A stretch of 64,000 nt of DNA from Coprobacillus sp. GTDB taxonomy: Bacteria; Bacillota_I; Bacilli_A; RFN20; CAG-826. Where the stretch lies: positions 62,001 through 126,000 of the forward strand of contig JAJQAG010000002.1 in NCBI GenBank assembly GCA_021203905.1, read 5' to 3'. Each line of letters opens with the position of its first letter. Position 1 is the first letter of the stretch. The position numbers and the translations under genes were made by a program. Under the pieces are notes generated by a model. That model saw only the letters and a program-made list of their open reading frames with translations, did not search any database and had not been told where the DNA came from. Below, one piece after another: positions 33,108 through 42,547 of this stretch.

Positions 33108-34871
33108 TTAATAGATCTTATCAATCGTCTTTAAACGAGTGAGTTTCTTCTCTTCTATTGGTAATATCATTTCATTTGAATATGATATAACCTCACTAGA
33201 GATTAAATCAATTCCTGATTTAATGATGAGTTCAATCGTCGCCCACCCCTCTAGGTCCGTAGCGATAATCGGTTTATGGTATTTAAGAAGGGATTCAATA
33301 AGAGAAGCGGTAGAGAGTCTTGTCTTCGTATTTCTCTTTATCTCCCAAGTAAGAGAGGAGCCCACAATATAATAATCAAAAGTGGAGTAGACAGGATTAT
33401 CGAGTAAGAGATTCTTATCTCTCATCAACACGCCAATCTCAAACCCTAGACTCTTAATCTCTTTCATTCTCTCCACAAGAACCGAGGTATACTCACTATT
33501 CTCATAGACATCTTTCTCTAGAAACACTAAGACAAGATGAATATCTTTTACCCCTGGAACCGTAGGTAAGAAATCAATAATATCATCTAAGTTGGTCATC
33601 GAGACTTGATAGAAGAGTTTCTCTTTTTCTCTCTGAGGAACTTCTTGCGCAAACTTGGAGATAATGTTTCTTGACACCTTCATAAAGATATCTCGAGACT
33701 TATTGAGTTCATAGGCGTAGTGGATAACCTCTTCATAAGAAGAGAAACTCGTATTATAGAGTCTCACATAGGAGAAGTATCCCATAACTTCTGGTTTATT
33801 GACATCAATAATATGTCTGAAGACATATTTCATGGAATCATTTCTGAGTAAGAGATCAATCTGATCTTCATATTGAAAGTAGTTATTCTCCACACTGGAG
33901 GCGACCTCATTACGATGGAGATGATAGATCTTATTCTCTTGGTGGGCATAGGTCGCTGCACTCTGGCTCTCTCTGATAATCGCGTCAAAGTTTTGATAGA
34001 AAGCGGAATTCTCCACAATACCCACCGCAAAGGAGACAGATTCTTCAAAGCTATTGAGTTCCATCGCTTTATTGAGTTCATGGGTAATCGCTTCCACTAA
34101 AGAGATAGCTTCCTGGGCACTAGCCATATGAAGATCAAACAAGAAGAGTTCATCTTCCCTTGACTCCATAATCTGTCTCTTCAGTTTAGGAGAAGACGCA
34201 AAAGGATAGATCTCATTTCGTAAGGTCATCGAGACAAACCTCTCCTCTCTATCTGTGGATAAGATTTTTTGTTTAAGGTGGAAGAAACGGATACAGAAAG
34301 TATAACCAGTAGTGGACTTCTTATTATTGATGAGACGAGAGATGTAATCCTTGTCCACAACTCCCGCTCCACCACGACCTTTGTGGTATCTCTTGGCGGT
34401 GTTAACTGGAGTGATATATCTAAGGATTAAACTCTCAAGGTGGATAAGCCCGCTATTGGCGTCAAAGTAAAGAAACTTTAAAAGAGAGAAATATGTCTTC
34501 CTTCCTCGATTGATGACAATATCCGCTTCAAGGTATTCTTCAGTCCTTGTGTAATCCTCAACGATTGATTGAATCCAAGCCTTAACTCTCTCGACATCAC
34601 TAGAGTGGAATCTCGCATAAAAGGCATCTATGCTCATAGTGTGTTTGTGCTTTAAGTCAGTGCGGTTAAAGTAGGTGACCACTCTTCGTTTGACATCCAC
34701 TATATAAACTCTTGGAGTGTTAGATTGCTCCATGATTCGTATTCTGGCTTTCTCATTGTTGGAGTGAAGAACCCCATAGGTGATACAGAACGCTAAAACA
34801 ATGACAATCGCTGACATTAGGATGGAAAAGAAGATAACAAATGCTCGATCAGAGAAATTACCAAAATCCAT
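33108..34871 (-). CDS. Membrane protein with PAS-like and degenerate GGDEF and EAL domains
   Basis: The 587-residue protein (start at 34871) has one membrane helix (about residues 11-35) and a PAS-like region (about 50-150). A GGDEF-like domain follows (about 165-330), in which the signature reads REDEL within ESREDELFLFDL, and SFAVGIVEN and the AATYAHQENKIYHL end match the family. The C-terminal EAL-like domain (about 340-575) has FSYVR where EALLR is expected. It lacks the DDFGTG acidic pair and ends with HKPIIATDLEG..IIKSGIDLISSEVISY, matching the EAL C-terminus. Catalytic residues for making or cleaving cyclic di-GMP are therefore missing. A role as nucleotide receptor or as a scaffold is likely. 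It lies 14 nt upstream of proS and may share its transcript. Confidence 0.75.
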   Translation of the reverse strand: MDFGNFSDRAFVIFFSILMSAIVIVLAFCITYGVLHSNNEKARIRIMEQSNTPRVYIVDVKRRVVTYFNRTDLKHKHTMSIDAFYARFHSSDVERVKAWIQSIVEDYTRTEEYLEADIVINRGRKTYFSLLKFLYFDANSGLIHLESLILRYITPVNTAKRYHKGRGGAGVVDKDYISRLINNKKSTTGYTFCIRFFHLKQKILSTDREERFVSMTLRNEIYPFASSPKLKRQIMESREDELFLFDLHMASAQEAISLVEAITHELNKAMELNSFEESVSFAVGIVENSAFYQNFDAIIRESQSAATYAHQENKIYHLHRNEVASSVENNYFQYEDQIDLLLRNDSMKYVFRHIIDVNKPEVMGYFSYVRLYNTSFSSYEEVIHYAYELNKSRDIFMKVSRNIISKFAQEVPQREKEKLFYQVSMTNLDDIIDFLPTVPGVKDIHLVLVFLEKDVYENSEYTSVLVERMKEIKSLGFEIGVLMRDKNLLLDNPVYSTFDYYIVGSSLTWEIKRNTKTRLSTASLIESLLKYHKPIIATDLEGWATIELIIKSGIDLISSEVISYSNEMILPIEEKKLTRLKTIDKIY

Positions 34872-34893
34872 GTCTTTAACCTTATCGCTGTGT

Positions 34894-34902
34894 ATTATAA
34901 CA
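34894..34902 (-). promoter_or_regulatory. Extended -10 promoter that decides the start of the GGDEF/EAL-like gene
   Basis: On the minus strand TGTTATAAT lies at 34894-34902. It falls between an upstream ATG at 34922 and the ATG at 34871, so a transcript from it can use only the latter. That start also places the membrane helix at residues 11-35. Confidence 0.6.
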
Positions 34903-35054
34903 ACTTTTATGAATATTTGCATTCATAAACCACGGCATAATATTACCTCGATAAATATTTATGTGAGAAATTTCTCTTTTTTAGTGGAGATTTGCGCAAA
35001 ATTTTAAAAAAATATGCCCTTTTTAGTGATAAAATGCATTGTTTTTACAAACGA

Positions 35055-35086
35055 TAAATAAAAGAAAGACCACCTTTTAGATGGTC
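35055..35086 (-). terminator. Terminator of the small lipoprotein gene
   Basis: On the minus strand GACCA and TGGTC (35068-35086) form a stem with a few more inner pairs, followed by TTTCTTTTATTT. It lies about 35 nt after the stop of the gene ending at 35121. Confidence 0.75.
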
Positions 35087-35120
35087 ATTGTTCTCGCTTT
35101 GTAATTTCTATTCTATAAAG

Positions 35121-35546
35121 TTATTCAGCTACATAGACGTGGATGGTGCACCAATCAACGAAGTATCCATCTACGGTGGTCACTGTAAGTTTAGAAGCTC
35201 CCTCCTTAAGGCCGTAGACAACATAGTCACTGACTCCAAGGACATCCTCTCTTGCGCTAGAAAGGGTGTACTCTTTGTTTGTGGCATCGCTAGGAGTAAT
35301 CTCCACACAGCTACTACCAAAGGTAAAGTATGAGTTGACAGGGATATATATCTCTCTTGCATCATCCTTAATCGTGACACCAGTCACAGGGACGTCATAC
35401 TCATCCTCATCCTCTCCATCATCGTCTGTGGAAGAATCTTTATAACCAGGAACGGTATCATCGATGAAACCAAAAGGATTACCCTCACAAGCGGAGAGTC
35501 CAAAGACAGCGACAAGAGCAAATAACATTAAGGGTGCTTTTTTCAT
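35121..35546 (-). CDS. Small Ig-like lipoprotein
   Basis: The 141-residue product has a lipoprotein signal with lipobox LSAC (Cys at about 20), a short acidic linker (STDDDGEDEDEYD), and one bacterial Ig-like (BIG2-type) domain (about 50-141: VPVTGVTIKDDAREIYIPVNSYF ... LSSAREDVLGVSDYVVYGLKEGASKLTVTTVDG). AAAGG lies 8 nt before the ATG. It should be anchored on the outer face of the membrane; nothing shows a catalytic role. It is a single-gene unit with its own terminator. Confidence 0.8.
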   Translation of the reverse strand: MKKAPLMLFALVAVFGLSACEGNPFGFIDDTVPGYKDSSTDDDGEDEDEYDVPVTGVTIKDDAREIYIPVNSYFTFGSSCVEITPSDATNKEYTLSSAREDVLGVSDYVVYGLKEGASKLTVTTVDGYFVDWCTIHVYVAE

Positions 35547-35723
35547 AATTAGCCTTTAACTTTCTTATACAATAGTATAAACATATCTTACTTTTGGATT
35601 AATTGCAAGTTTATCTATGATAAATGCTTATTTTCTCCTCTCAAAAGGGAGAAAAACCTTTTCATTAATTATTGATAATTAGTGAAAGTTATATTATTAT
35701 ACTAACCACATAAGATTAAAGAA

Positions 35724-36836
35724 ATGGAACTTGAATTATTAAGTGACCCTCCTATAGATCCTCTGAGTAGTCCCTCCGTCTATTCCGGAGCCTTATTTGG
35801 CATTCCAAACTGGATAAGCTGGGTGCTTATCGCAGTGATTGTGATCATATGTGCTTTCTTCTCCTGTAGTGAGAATGCTTTTGATAATTGTAATAAATAT
35901 CACTTTAAGGTCTTAGCGGATAAAGGGAATAAGACCGCAGGGATTATCGTCAAACTCACTGAGAAAGTGGATAACACTCTCGTCAGTGTTTTAGTGGCTA
36001 ACAATGCTTTCCAAACTATTATGAGCTTTATAGCCGCTTTACTATTCGCGGATATCTTTTCTAATCTCGATAGCAGTGTGACCGCGATTATTGCCACAGT
36101 GGTGATGGCCTTTGTGGTCTATATTATTGGAGATACAATCCCCAAAATCCTGGCGGATAAAGTTCCTAACACGATGGTAAAGATCCTGGCGTGGCCAGTG
36201 TATATAACCGGTATCATTCTCTATCCTATTCATATCTTATTTAGATTCCTTCTTAAGGGAGTCCAAAAGATGTTTAAGGTTAAGGATGATAACATCTTAA
36301 CCAAAGAAGATTTTCTTGAGAGAGCGGATGAAGCTCTCTCCACTGATAACCCCACTCAAGAAGAAGAGGAGCTCTTTGAAGATGAAGAGATTGCTTTAAT
36401 TAATAAAGCCTTTGTTTTTGATACCATTCCCGCAAGTAGTATTCTCACTCCTCTTGAGGATGTTGTGGCAATTGATATCAAGGATCTTAATGCCAAGTAT
36501 GTCAATAAGTTTATCCTTGAGAGCGAGTACTCTCGTTTCCCCATCTATGATGGAAGTAAAGACAACATTGTGGGTGTCTTAACCATTAATAGTTACTTTA
36601 AAGAATATGCGGATGATCCCCATCTAGATTTAAGAAGTGTCTTATATCCACCAACATTCATCTACGACGACATGAAGGTTGATGAAGTCTTTAAGAAGAT
36701 CAACGATGAGCAAGTCCATATAGCGATAGTGAAGAACCACCAAGAACAAGTCATTGGGATGGTCACATTAGAAGATGTCCTTGATGAACTTGTAGGAGAG
36801 AACTCCTTGTGGAATAGTGAAGGAGAAAACATCTAA
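35724..36836 (+). CDS. CNNM/CorC-family membrane protein (DUF21 + CBS), short form
   Basis: The 370-residue protein has a DUF21/CNNM membrane domain (four hydrophobic segments between about residues 30 and 190) and two CBS motifs (TPLEDVVAIDIKDLNA..., YDDMKVDEVFKKINDEQVHIAIV..., about 240-360). Relatives are linked to magnesium or cobalt efflux and tolerance. The C-terminal CorC/HlyC transporter-associated domain is missing. The stop overlaps the next start as TAATG; since the second gene has that domain, they could form a mixed dimer. The first 25 residues before the first helix are Pro/Ser-rich. Confidence 0.85.
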   Translation: MELELLSDPPIDPLSSPSVYSGALFGIPNWISWVLIAVIVIICAFFSCSENAFDNCNKYHFKVLADKGNKTAGIIVKLTEKVDNTLVSVLVANNAFQTIMSFIAALLFADIFSNLDSSVTAIIATVVMAFVVYIIGDTIPKILADKVPNTMVKILAWPVYITGIILYPIHILFRFLLKGVQKMFKVKDDNILTKEDFLERADEALSTDNPTQEEEELFEDEEIALINKAFVFDTIPASSILTPLEDVVAIDIKDLNAKYVNKFILESEYSRFPIYDGSKDNIVGVLTINSYFKEYADDPHLDLRSVLYPPTFIYDDMKVDEVFKKINDEQVHIAIVKNHQEQVIGMVTLEDVLDELVGENSLWNSEGENI

Positions 36837-38176
36837 TGTCTAGCGGTGCACTAGTGGCTATCTATGTCGTCGTCATCATCATCCTTGTGGCTCTTAGTTA
36901 CTTTTTCTCTACTCTTGATATGGCATATGGAAGTGTGACTCTCGCCCGTCTTGAGAAAAAAGTGGATTCCGGAAAGAAAAAAGATAAGACCGCTTATAAA
37001 TTAAAGAAACACTACGATAAGACGATATCCACAATCTTATTCTTTAATGATATCTGTAATGCTGGTATTGATATCTTTGCCACCTTCCTTGGGGTCTTAC
37101 TTGCGGTGGAATTTTGGAATATGGATGCTTCTATGGCGGACACTATGGGACTTATCTTCTCCCTTATTGCCCTTATCTTTAAGGTGGCCTTTGGCGATAT
37201 CATCGCCAAGAGCATGGGCAAGGTCCATAACTATCAATATGCCTATATCTTTGCCACCTTTACTAATATCTGTTATTACATCTCCTATCCGATAACCACT
37301 GCAGTGGGAGGATTTGGTTCTTTAGTGGCTTATCCTATTACTCATAATGTCAAAGATAATGTCACAGATGAAGAGGATTTAGAAGAGATGGTCGATGAAG
37401 CGGAAGAGAGTGGAGTGGTCGATGAAGATAAAGCGGAGATCCTTAGAGGAGCCATTGATTACGCGACCACAGAGACCTATGAAATCATGACTCCAAGAGC
37501 GAAGATTTATGCGGTCAACAAGAATAAAACCGTCTCTGAAATTCTTAAGGATGAGAAAGCTTTCTCTCATTCTCGTATCCCTGTTTATGAAGAGAATATT
37601 GATAATATTATTGGTTATATAAGAATTAGAGACCTCATTGCGTTGAAGGTTAATAAAATGGGAGAGAGTATCGACTCTATTATTAAAGAGATTCCAGTCT
37701 TTCCTCGAACCGCGGAGATCAATGATATCCTTAAGTATTTTAATGAGAATAAAGTCCATATTGGTGTGGTCTTAGATGAGTATGGGGGCACCGAAGGTCT
37801 TATCACTCGAGAGGATATTATTGAAGAGCTCGTGGGAGAAATCTGGGATGAAACTGATGATGTTGAAGAACCCTATGAAGAGAGAAGTGATGGCTCCTAT
37901 ATCGTTGATGGGGGAATGAACCTTGAAGACTTCTGCGATTTACTTGATATCGATTATGAAGAGATAGAGACAGAGTATGTCACCATCGGTGGCTTTATCA
38001 TCGATTTGCTCGATGATAGGTTCGCTAAAGTGGATGATGAAGTAGAGATTGATGGCGTGACCCTTAAGGTCATCGCTGTGGATAAGAAACGCACAGTGAA
38101 GAAACTCCTTGTGACTCCGAGAGCGGAGGAAGTGGAAGAAGAGGTTAAACCCAAAGAGAAAGGAAAGAAGAAGTAG
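36836..38176 (+). CDS. CNNM/CorC-family membrane protein (DUF21 + CBS + CorC_HlyC)
   Basis: The 446-residue partner has the full architecture: DUF21 membrane domain (about residues 5-185), a CBS pair (TPRAKIYAVNKNKTV..., VFPRTAEINDILKYFNENKVHIGVVLDEYGG) and a CorC/HlyC domain (about 340-425: DGSYIVDGGMNLEDFCDLL ... TIGGFIIDLLDDRFAKVDDEVEIDG). The tail is Lys/Glu-rich. Together with the upstream gene it is probably a cation (Mg-type) exporter or regulator. It is translationally coupled to the first gene. Confidence 0.88.
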   Translation: MSSGALVAIYVVVIIILVALSYFFSTLDMAYGSVTLARLEKKVDSGKKKDKTAYKLKKHYDKTISTILFFNDICNAGIDIFATFLGVLLAVEFWNMDASMADTMGLIFSLIALIFKVAFGDIIAKSMGKVHNYQYAYIFATFTNICYYISYPITTAVGGFGSLVAYPITHNVKDNVTDEEDLEEMVDEAEESGVVDEDKAEILRGAIDYATTETYEIMTPRAKIYAVNKNKTVSEILKDEKAFSHSRIPVYEENIDNIIGYIRIRDLIALKVNKMGESIDSIIKEIPVFPRTAEINDILKYFNENKVHIGVVLDEYGGTEGLITREDIIEELVGEIWDETDDVEEPYEERSDGSYIVDGGMNLEDFCDLLDIDYEEIETEYVTIGGFIIDLLDDRFAKVDDEVEIDGVTLKVIAVDKKRTVKKLLVTPRAEEVEEEVKPKEKGKKK

Positions 38177-38313
38177 CGCCCTCCTCTATAAGTGCTTTTT
38201 ATTTGTATTTTTCTCTTTCTAAGAGTAAAATAAGGGTAATTTATAGGACATAAACTTCGTTCTATTCTCGCATACATAATTTTTTTGTATTTGTGTTTAT
38301 GGAGGTTTTCCAT

Positions 38314-39792
38314 ATGAAAAAAAAGATTTTCTTTTTACTTCCAGTCTTCTGTCTGGCTTTTACCGCTTGTGACACCACAACCATAGATGATACTAAAGGT
38401 GGTGATACGACGACAAGTACGGAGAGTAGTAGTGGAACCACCATCACTAATGATGATATTGATACCGGTTATCATTATTCTATTAGTATTGACACCACTA
38501 ATGTTCCTGAATACTTAGAAGTCGGTGGAAGCGGTTTTGATCTTGCCGTTTCCATGGAGAGCGATGAACCTGGAGCGGATCTCGTCCCTTCAGAGAGCAC
38601 TCTTGTGATTTATTCTAACGATGAAGATGTCTGTGTCATTGATGGTTTAAGTGTCATTCCTGTTGGCAGAGGCACCGCGACAATCAAGGTGGAGTGGAAA
38701 CACCACTCCTCCGTTTATGATCATGTGAATGTCATCGTGAGAAATGAGGGAGAGCAACTCCTTGATTATAATTACTCTTTAAAGATAGATAGAACTGACT
38801 TACCCACAGAGTGGTATGTTGGTGCGGACTCCTACACTTTAAATGTCACTCTTGAAACTGACGATCCAGAATATGTGAATGTCACAGAAGTGTCCACAGA
38901 TATTGTCAGAGTCTCAGTCTCTAACCCTGATGTTATTGAAGTTAATGGCTTAACCCTTACTCCTATAGGAGAGGGAACCGCTACTGTGAGAGTGTCTCTT
39001 CTCACTCACTCCTCAGTTTCTGATTCTGTCATCTTTACAGTGGACGAGAGGGGAGTGAGTAACTACACTCTTAACTTCACAATTATGAATGGATCATCTG
39101 TCACTACTTGCCCAGAATATGGATCCTTATATCTTAACTATGGTAAGTACGATGGTTCTGAATGGAAGGGCTTTAAACAACTTAGTGAAAACGAAGATAC
39201 CTACTCGATAACTTTTGCTAGTATTGGTGTGACGGAGTATGCCTATAAGATAGTGTTTGTCTATGATGGTGATGAGCCTGATTATTCTTATCAGTTAACC
39301 TCTGCCGATCAAATCTTCACCATTCCTGAAACCGCCAGCGATGGGGGTAGTCTTGATATTACTCTCGTTATCGATTATGATCTCGCCACTAAATTCCCAT
39401 CTCACGATGAAGTCTATGAGAACTACACCTTGAGATTCAACGTTGTTAAAGATGGTTATTCTCAAAAGACAAACTATGGAATGAGTCTCTATATCACTGG
39501 AACATTTAATAACTCCTCTCCTGCCTACTACTGGGGAACCTTTGGTAAGTTGGAGTATGAAGATATAACGGTTGATGATAATATGCAATATCGATACTCT
39601 ATTACATTTGATTCCATCTACCCAGGTGATTATGAATACAAACTTGAATTATGTGTTGATGGGCAACCTGGATACACTGACTATGTGACATCCGCTAATC
39701 AGACATTAACGGTTGATAAGAGTAAAGCAGAAGATAATATCCAAGACTTTGAGGTTACCTCTGATAACTACTTTGCATTTATTTGGTCTTAA
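38314..39792 (+). CDS. Lipoprotein with two Ig-like and two starch-binding-like domains
   Basis: The start is the ATG at 38314, preceded by TGGAGG; an in-frame start at 38293 would spoil the signal peptide. The 492-residue product has lipobox FTAC and an acidic Thr/Ser linker. Two related Ig-like repeats follow (about 50-150: SIDTTNVPEYLEVGG...; 155-245: KIDRTDLPTEWYVGA...), each ending GTATI/VRV. Then come two related beta domains (about 255-360: YTLNFTIMNGS...; 370-485: YTLRFNVVKDGYS...) that look like CBM20/CBM-type starch-binding modules (YKI/YKLEL ... TSANQTL). The lipoprotein pullulanase follows directly, so capturing starch or glycogen at the surface is the likely job. Confidence 0.72.
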   Translation: MKKKIFFLLPVFCLAFTACDTTTIDDTKGGDTTTSTESSSGTTITNDDIDTGYHYSISIDTTNVPEYLEVGGSGFDLAVSMESDEPGADLVPSESTLVIYSNDEDVCVIDGLSVIPVGRGTATIKVEWKHHSSVYDHVNVIVRNEGEQLLDYNYSLKIDRTDLPTEWYVGADSYTLNVTLETDDPEYVNVTEVSTDIVRVSVSNPDVIEVNGLTLTPIGEGTATVRVSLLTHSSVSDSVIFTVDERGVSNYTLNFTIMNGSSVTTCPEYGSLYLNYGKYDGSEWKGFKQLSENEDTYSITFASIGVTEYAYKIVFVYDGDEPDYSYQLTSADQIFTIPETASDGGSLDITLVIDYDLATKFPSHDEVYENYTLRFNVVKDGYSQKTNYGMSLYITGTFNNSSPAYYWGTFGKLEYEDITVDDNMQYRYSITFDSIYPGDYEYKLELCVDGQPGYTDYVTSANQTLTVDKSKAEDNIQDFEVTSDNYFAFIWS

Positions 39793-39809
39793 TAAAGGAG
39801 GAAGGAAGT

Positions 39810-42479
39810 ATGAAAAACGGAAAAAGATTAAGTGTTCTATTTCTCACCTGCCTCTTAGCTCTTTCTGGCTGTAATGGTGGTGGAGGTAGTAAAGGGGCTA
39901 CAGGCAACGGAGGTGACGAAATCGTCAATGATTACGGCACTACAAACGAAGATGGCACCGTTAATTACTTCTTTACTTTTCACTACCAAAGAAGCGATAA
40001 GAATTACGATAATTGGGAACTCTATGCTTGGGGTGACCATACTGGCGGGGCCTATTCTTGGAATGGCACTGATTCCTTTGGGGTATACTACTCCGCTCCA
40101 CTAAGTGAGTTCTTCACTAGTGGTTTTGATCCTTCTAGTTCTAAACTCGGTTTCATTGTTCGAAGTGCGGGTTCTTGGGGAGCGAAGGATGCCACAGATA
40201 GTGATAGATTTGTGAAGTTCAATCGTCTTGAACCAAATGAGAATAATGTCTATCACGTCTATGCCTATGGTGGAGATAAGAATCTCTATTCATCCGCTAA
40301 CGGGGATATCATCGCGGAGATTGAGCAATGTCGTTTCTCCCAAAGTCGCACAATGGTCATTCTTGAAACCAGTGTAGACTATGACCAAGTCGCTATCTAT
40401 GAAGATAAGACAGAAGTCTATCGAGAAAGTTGGACTAAAGGTCGAAGTGGGCAGACATATCTCTATGTCTTTGATAGTGCGGATGAGTTTGATATTACCA
40501 AACCATACTATATTGATGTCACTCTGACAAATGGTGACACTCTCCATGACTATGTTGCTTTAAACGATGTCTATAAATCAGATTATTTTAGTGAGAACTT
40601 TGAATATGATGGGGAGTTAGGTGCAATCTATACTTCTCAGCACACCATCTTTAGAACCTGGTCTCCAGCGAGCCAAGAAGTGAAACTTCGTCTCTATGAG
40701 AATGGCACTCCCACGAGTGTGGATCCAGCTAAAGGTAGTGACCGCTACACGGAATACATCATGGATCGCAAAGAGAGTGGTATCTTTGAGATTGATATTT
40801 GGAAAGACTGTGAAGGTCTCTACTATACCTATGTCGTCACTAACTCTACATACACTGAACAAGAGATTGTTGACCCCTACGCTATGAGTGCAGGAGTTAA
40901 TGGACAAAGAGGAATGGTGGTGGACTTTGATAGTGATAAAGCCAAACCTCAAGGATGGGATGATTTTGAAGTCCTCCCTTACGATAAGAAGTCTCTTGTT
41001 GTCTATGAGACTCATGTTGCGGATGTGACCTCTTCTTCCACTTGGGGTGGAAGCAGTGAAAACGCTAAAAAGTTCACTGGAATGTATGAAGAGGGGACAA
41101 CCTATACCAGTGGTGGCACCACAGTGACTACAGGTTTTGATCACATCAAAGAGTTAGGAGTAAATGCTGTTCAACTCCTACCCATCTTTGATCAATCTAA
41201 TGATGAAGTCGATACTGAGTTTAACTGGGGCTATAACCCTGTTAACTATAATGTTCTTGATGGAGCGTACTCCACCGACCCCTATGATGGTTATGCTCGT
41301 ATCAAAGAATTTAGAGAGCTAGTCATGGCGTATAATAAAGCCGGAATTAATATCATTATGGATGTGGTTTTTAACCACATGTATAGCGCGAACGAATGTA
41401 ACTTTGATGTCTTAGCCCCTGGCTATTACTTTAGATACACCAATGATCGTACCTTAGCGGATGGAAGTGGTTGCGGTAATGAAACCCAATCAAATTACTA
41501 TATGTTCCATAAGTTTATGGTGGATTCTACCTCTTTCTGGGCTAAGACCTATAAACTTGGAGGATTTAGATTTGACCTCATGGCCCTTCATGATCTCGAC
41601 ACCATGAACGACCTCACCGCCCAATGTCAATTAATCAATCCTAATATTGCTATTTATGGTGAACCTTGGACTGCGGGTAGCTCCACTGGTTACACTCCTG
41701 CGAACCAAAACAACGCTTCCAAGTTTGAAGGTTTTGGAGCCTTTAATGATCGTATCAGAGAGTCTCTTGTGAAGACAAATACCGCTTCCGCGAGAGGCTG
41801 GGCGACAGTTAGTGGATCCACAACCGTGGAAGACTATGATGTTGAAAGAGTGGTAGCAGGAATTAAAGGAACCACCCCTCTTGATAGTGCGACAATAGGC
41901 GCGGATAAAACTGTGAACTACGTGTCTTGTCATGATAATCAAACAGTCTATGACCGCATCTATTATGGAGCGGGTGAGACCAATGACGACACCGTATCGA
42001 AGATGGCCACTCTTGCTAATGCGGTTGTGTTGACCTCAAAAGGAACATCCTTCATGCTCGGTGGTGAAGAGATGCTCAGGACCAAAGGAGGAGATGATAA
42101 CTCCTATGAAAGTGGTTATGAAGTGAACGCTCTTGATTACTCAAGAAAGATTAAATATCCCCAAGTTTTTGAAAACTATAAGAACCTTGTTGAAGTTAAG
42201 ACCACAACCTCTTATCTTGCTCAAGCGGATTCTAGTAGTGATGATGTCCAGTGGGTGGGACAAGGTTGGACTGGAAGCATGCTCCGATACAGCTTCTCAA
42301 GCGATGGGAAGGAATATATCATCTATCATCGTAATGGTTATGGTAGTGGTTCCTATAGTGTCAGTGACTTAAGTGGTTATACCTGTGTTGTCGACACTCT
42401 TGGATATATGACTAATGGCTCTACCTTCTCTGGTAGCTATGGCATTGGTAACTACGAAACCATTGTGGCGTGTAAGTAA
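39810..42479 (+). CDS. Extracellular lipoprotein pullulanase (GH13 type I)
   Basis: Pullulanase cleaves alpha-1,6 branches of pullulan, amylopectin or glycogen. The ATG at 39810 follows a strong AAAGGAGG site. The 889-residue protein has lipobox LSGC and an N-terminal pullulanase-associated carbohydrate domain (YFFTFHYQRSDKNYDNWELYAWG, about 45-150). An early Ig-like/CBM48 part leads into the GH13 barrel. Catalytic residues are in FRFDLMALHDL (nucleophile D), AIYGEPWTAG (acid E) and VSCHDNQTVYD; NWGYNPVNYN is the type I pullulanase YNWGYxP motif. It works at the cell surface with the lipoprotein upstream. Its products could enter the cell for the second pullulanase at 56742. Confidence 0.9.
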   Translation: MKNGKRLSVLFLTCLLALSGCNGGGGSKGATGNGGDEIVNDYGTTNEDGTVNYFFTFHYQRSDKNYDNWELYAWGDHTGGAYSWNGTDSFGVYYSAPLSEFFTSGFDPSSSKLGFIVRSAGSWGAKDATDSDRFVKFNRLEPNENNVYHVYAYGGDKNLYSSANGDIIAEIEQCRFSQSRTMVILETSVDYDQVAIYEDKTEVYRESWTKGRSGQTYLYVFDSADEFDITKPYYIDVTLTNGDTLHDYVALNDVYKSDYFSENFEYDGELGAIYTSQHTIFRTWSPASQEVKLRLYENGTPTSVDPAKGSDRYTEYIMDRKESGIFEIDIWKDCEGLYYTYVVTNSTYTEQEIVDPYAMSAGVNGQRGMVVDFDSDKAKPQGWDDFEVLPYDKKSLVVYETHVADVTSSSTWGGSSENAKKFTGMYEEGTTYTSGGTTVTTGFDHIKELGVNAVQLLPIFDQSNDEVDTEFNWGYNPVNYNVLDGAYSTDPYDGYARIKEFRELVMAYNKAGINIIMDVVFNHMYSANECNFDVLAPGYYFRYTNDRTLADGSGCGNETQSNYYMFHKFMVDSTSFWAKTYKLGGFRFDLMALHDLDTMNDLTAQCQLINPNIAIYGEPWTAGSSTGYTPANQNNASKFEGFGAFNDRIRESLVKTNTASARGWATVSGSTTVEDYDVERVVAGIKGTTPLDSATIGADKTVNYVSCHDNQTVYDRIYYGAGETNDDTVSKMATLANAVVLTSKGTSFMLGGEEMLRTKGGDDNSYESGYEVNALDYSRKIKYPQVFENYKNLVEVKTTTSYLAQADSSSDDVQWVGQGWTGSMLRYSFSSDGKEYIIYHRNGYGSGSYSVSDLSGYTCVVDTLGYMTNGSTFSGSYGIGNYETIVACK

Positions 42480-42500
42480 CCTCAATATTCAAATTTAAAT

Positions 42501-42535
42501 AAAGCACTGCCGAGTTGCAGTGCTTTTTATTTTTA
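42501..42535 (+). terminator. Terminator of the pullulanase operon
   Basis: AAAGCACTG (42501-42509) and CAGTGCTTT (42518-42526) form a perfect 9-bp stem with an 8-nt loop, followed by TTATTTTT. Confidence 0.92.
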
Positions 42536-42547
42536 ATGTATTGCTCA

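Noticed and set aside
34872-34922. Upstream ATG start at 34922 for the GGDEF/EAL-like gene
   Set aside because: An extended -10 promoter lies between it and the ATG at 34871, and it has no ribosome site.
40617-41144. 175-codon minus-strand frame inside the pullulanase gene
   Set aside because: Antisense to an intact GH13 gene; no family resemblance.
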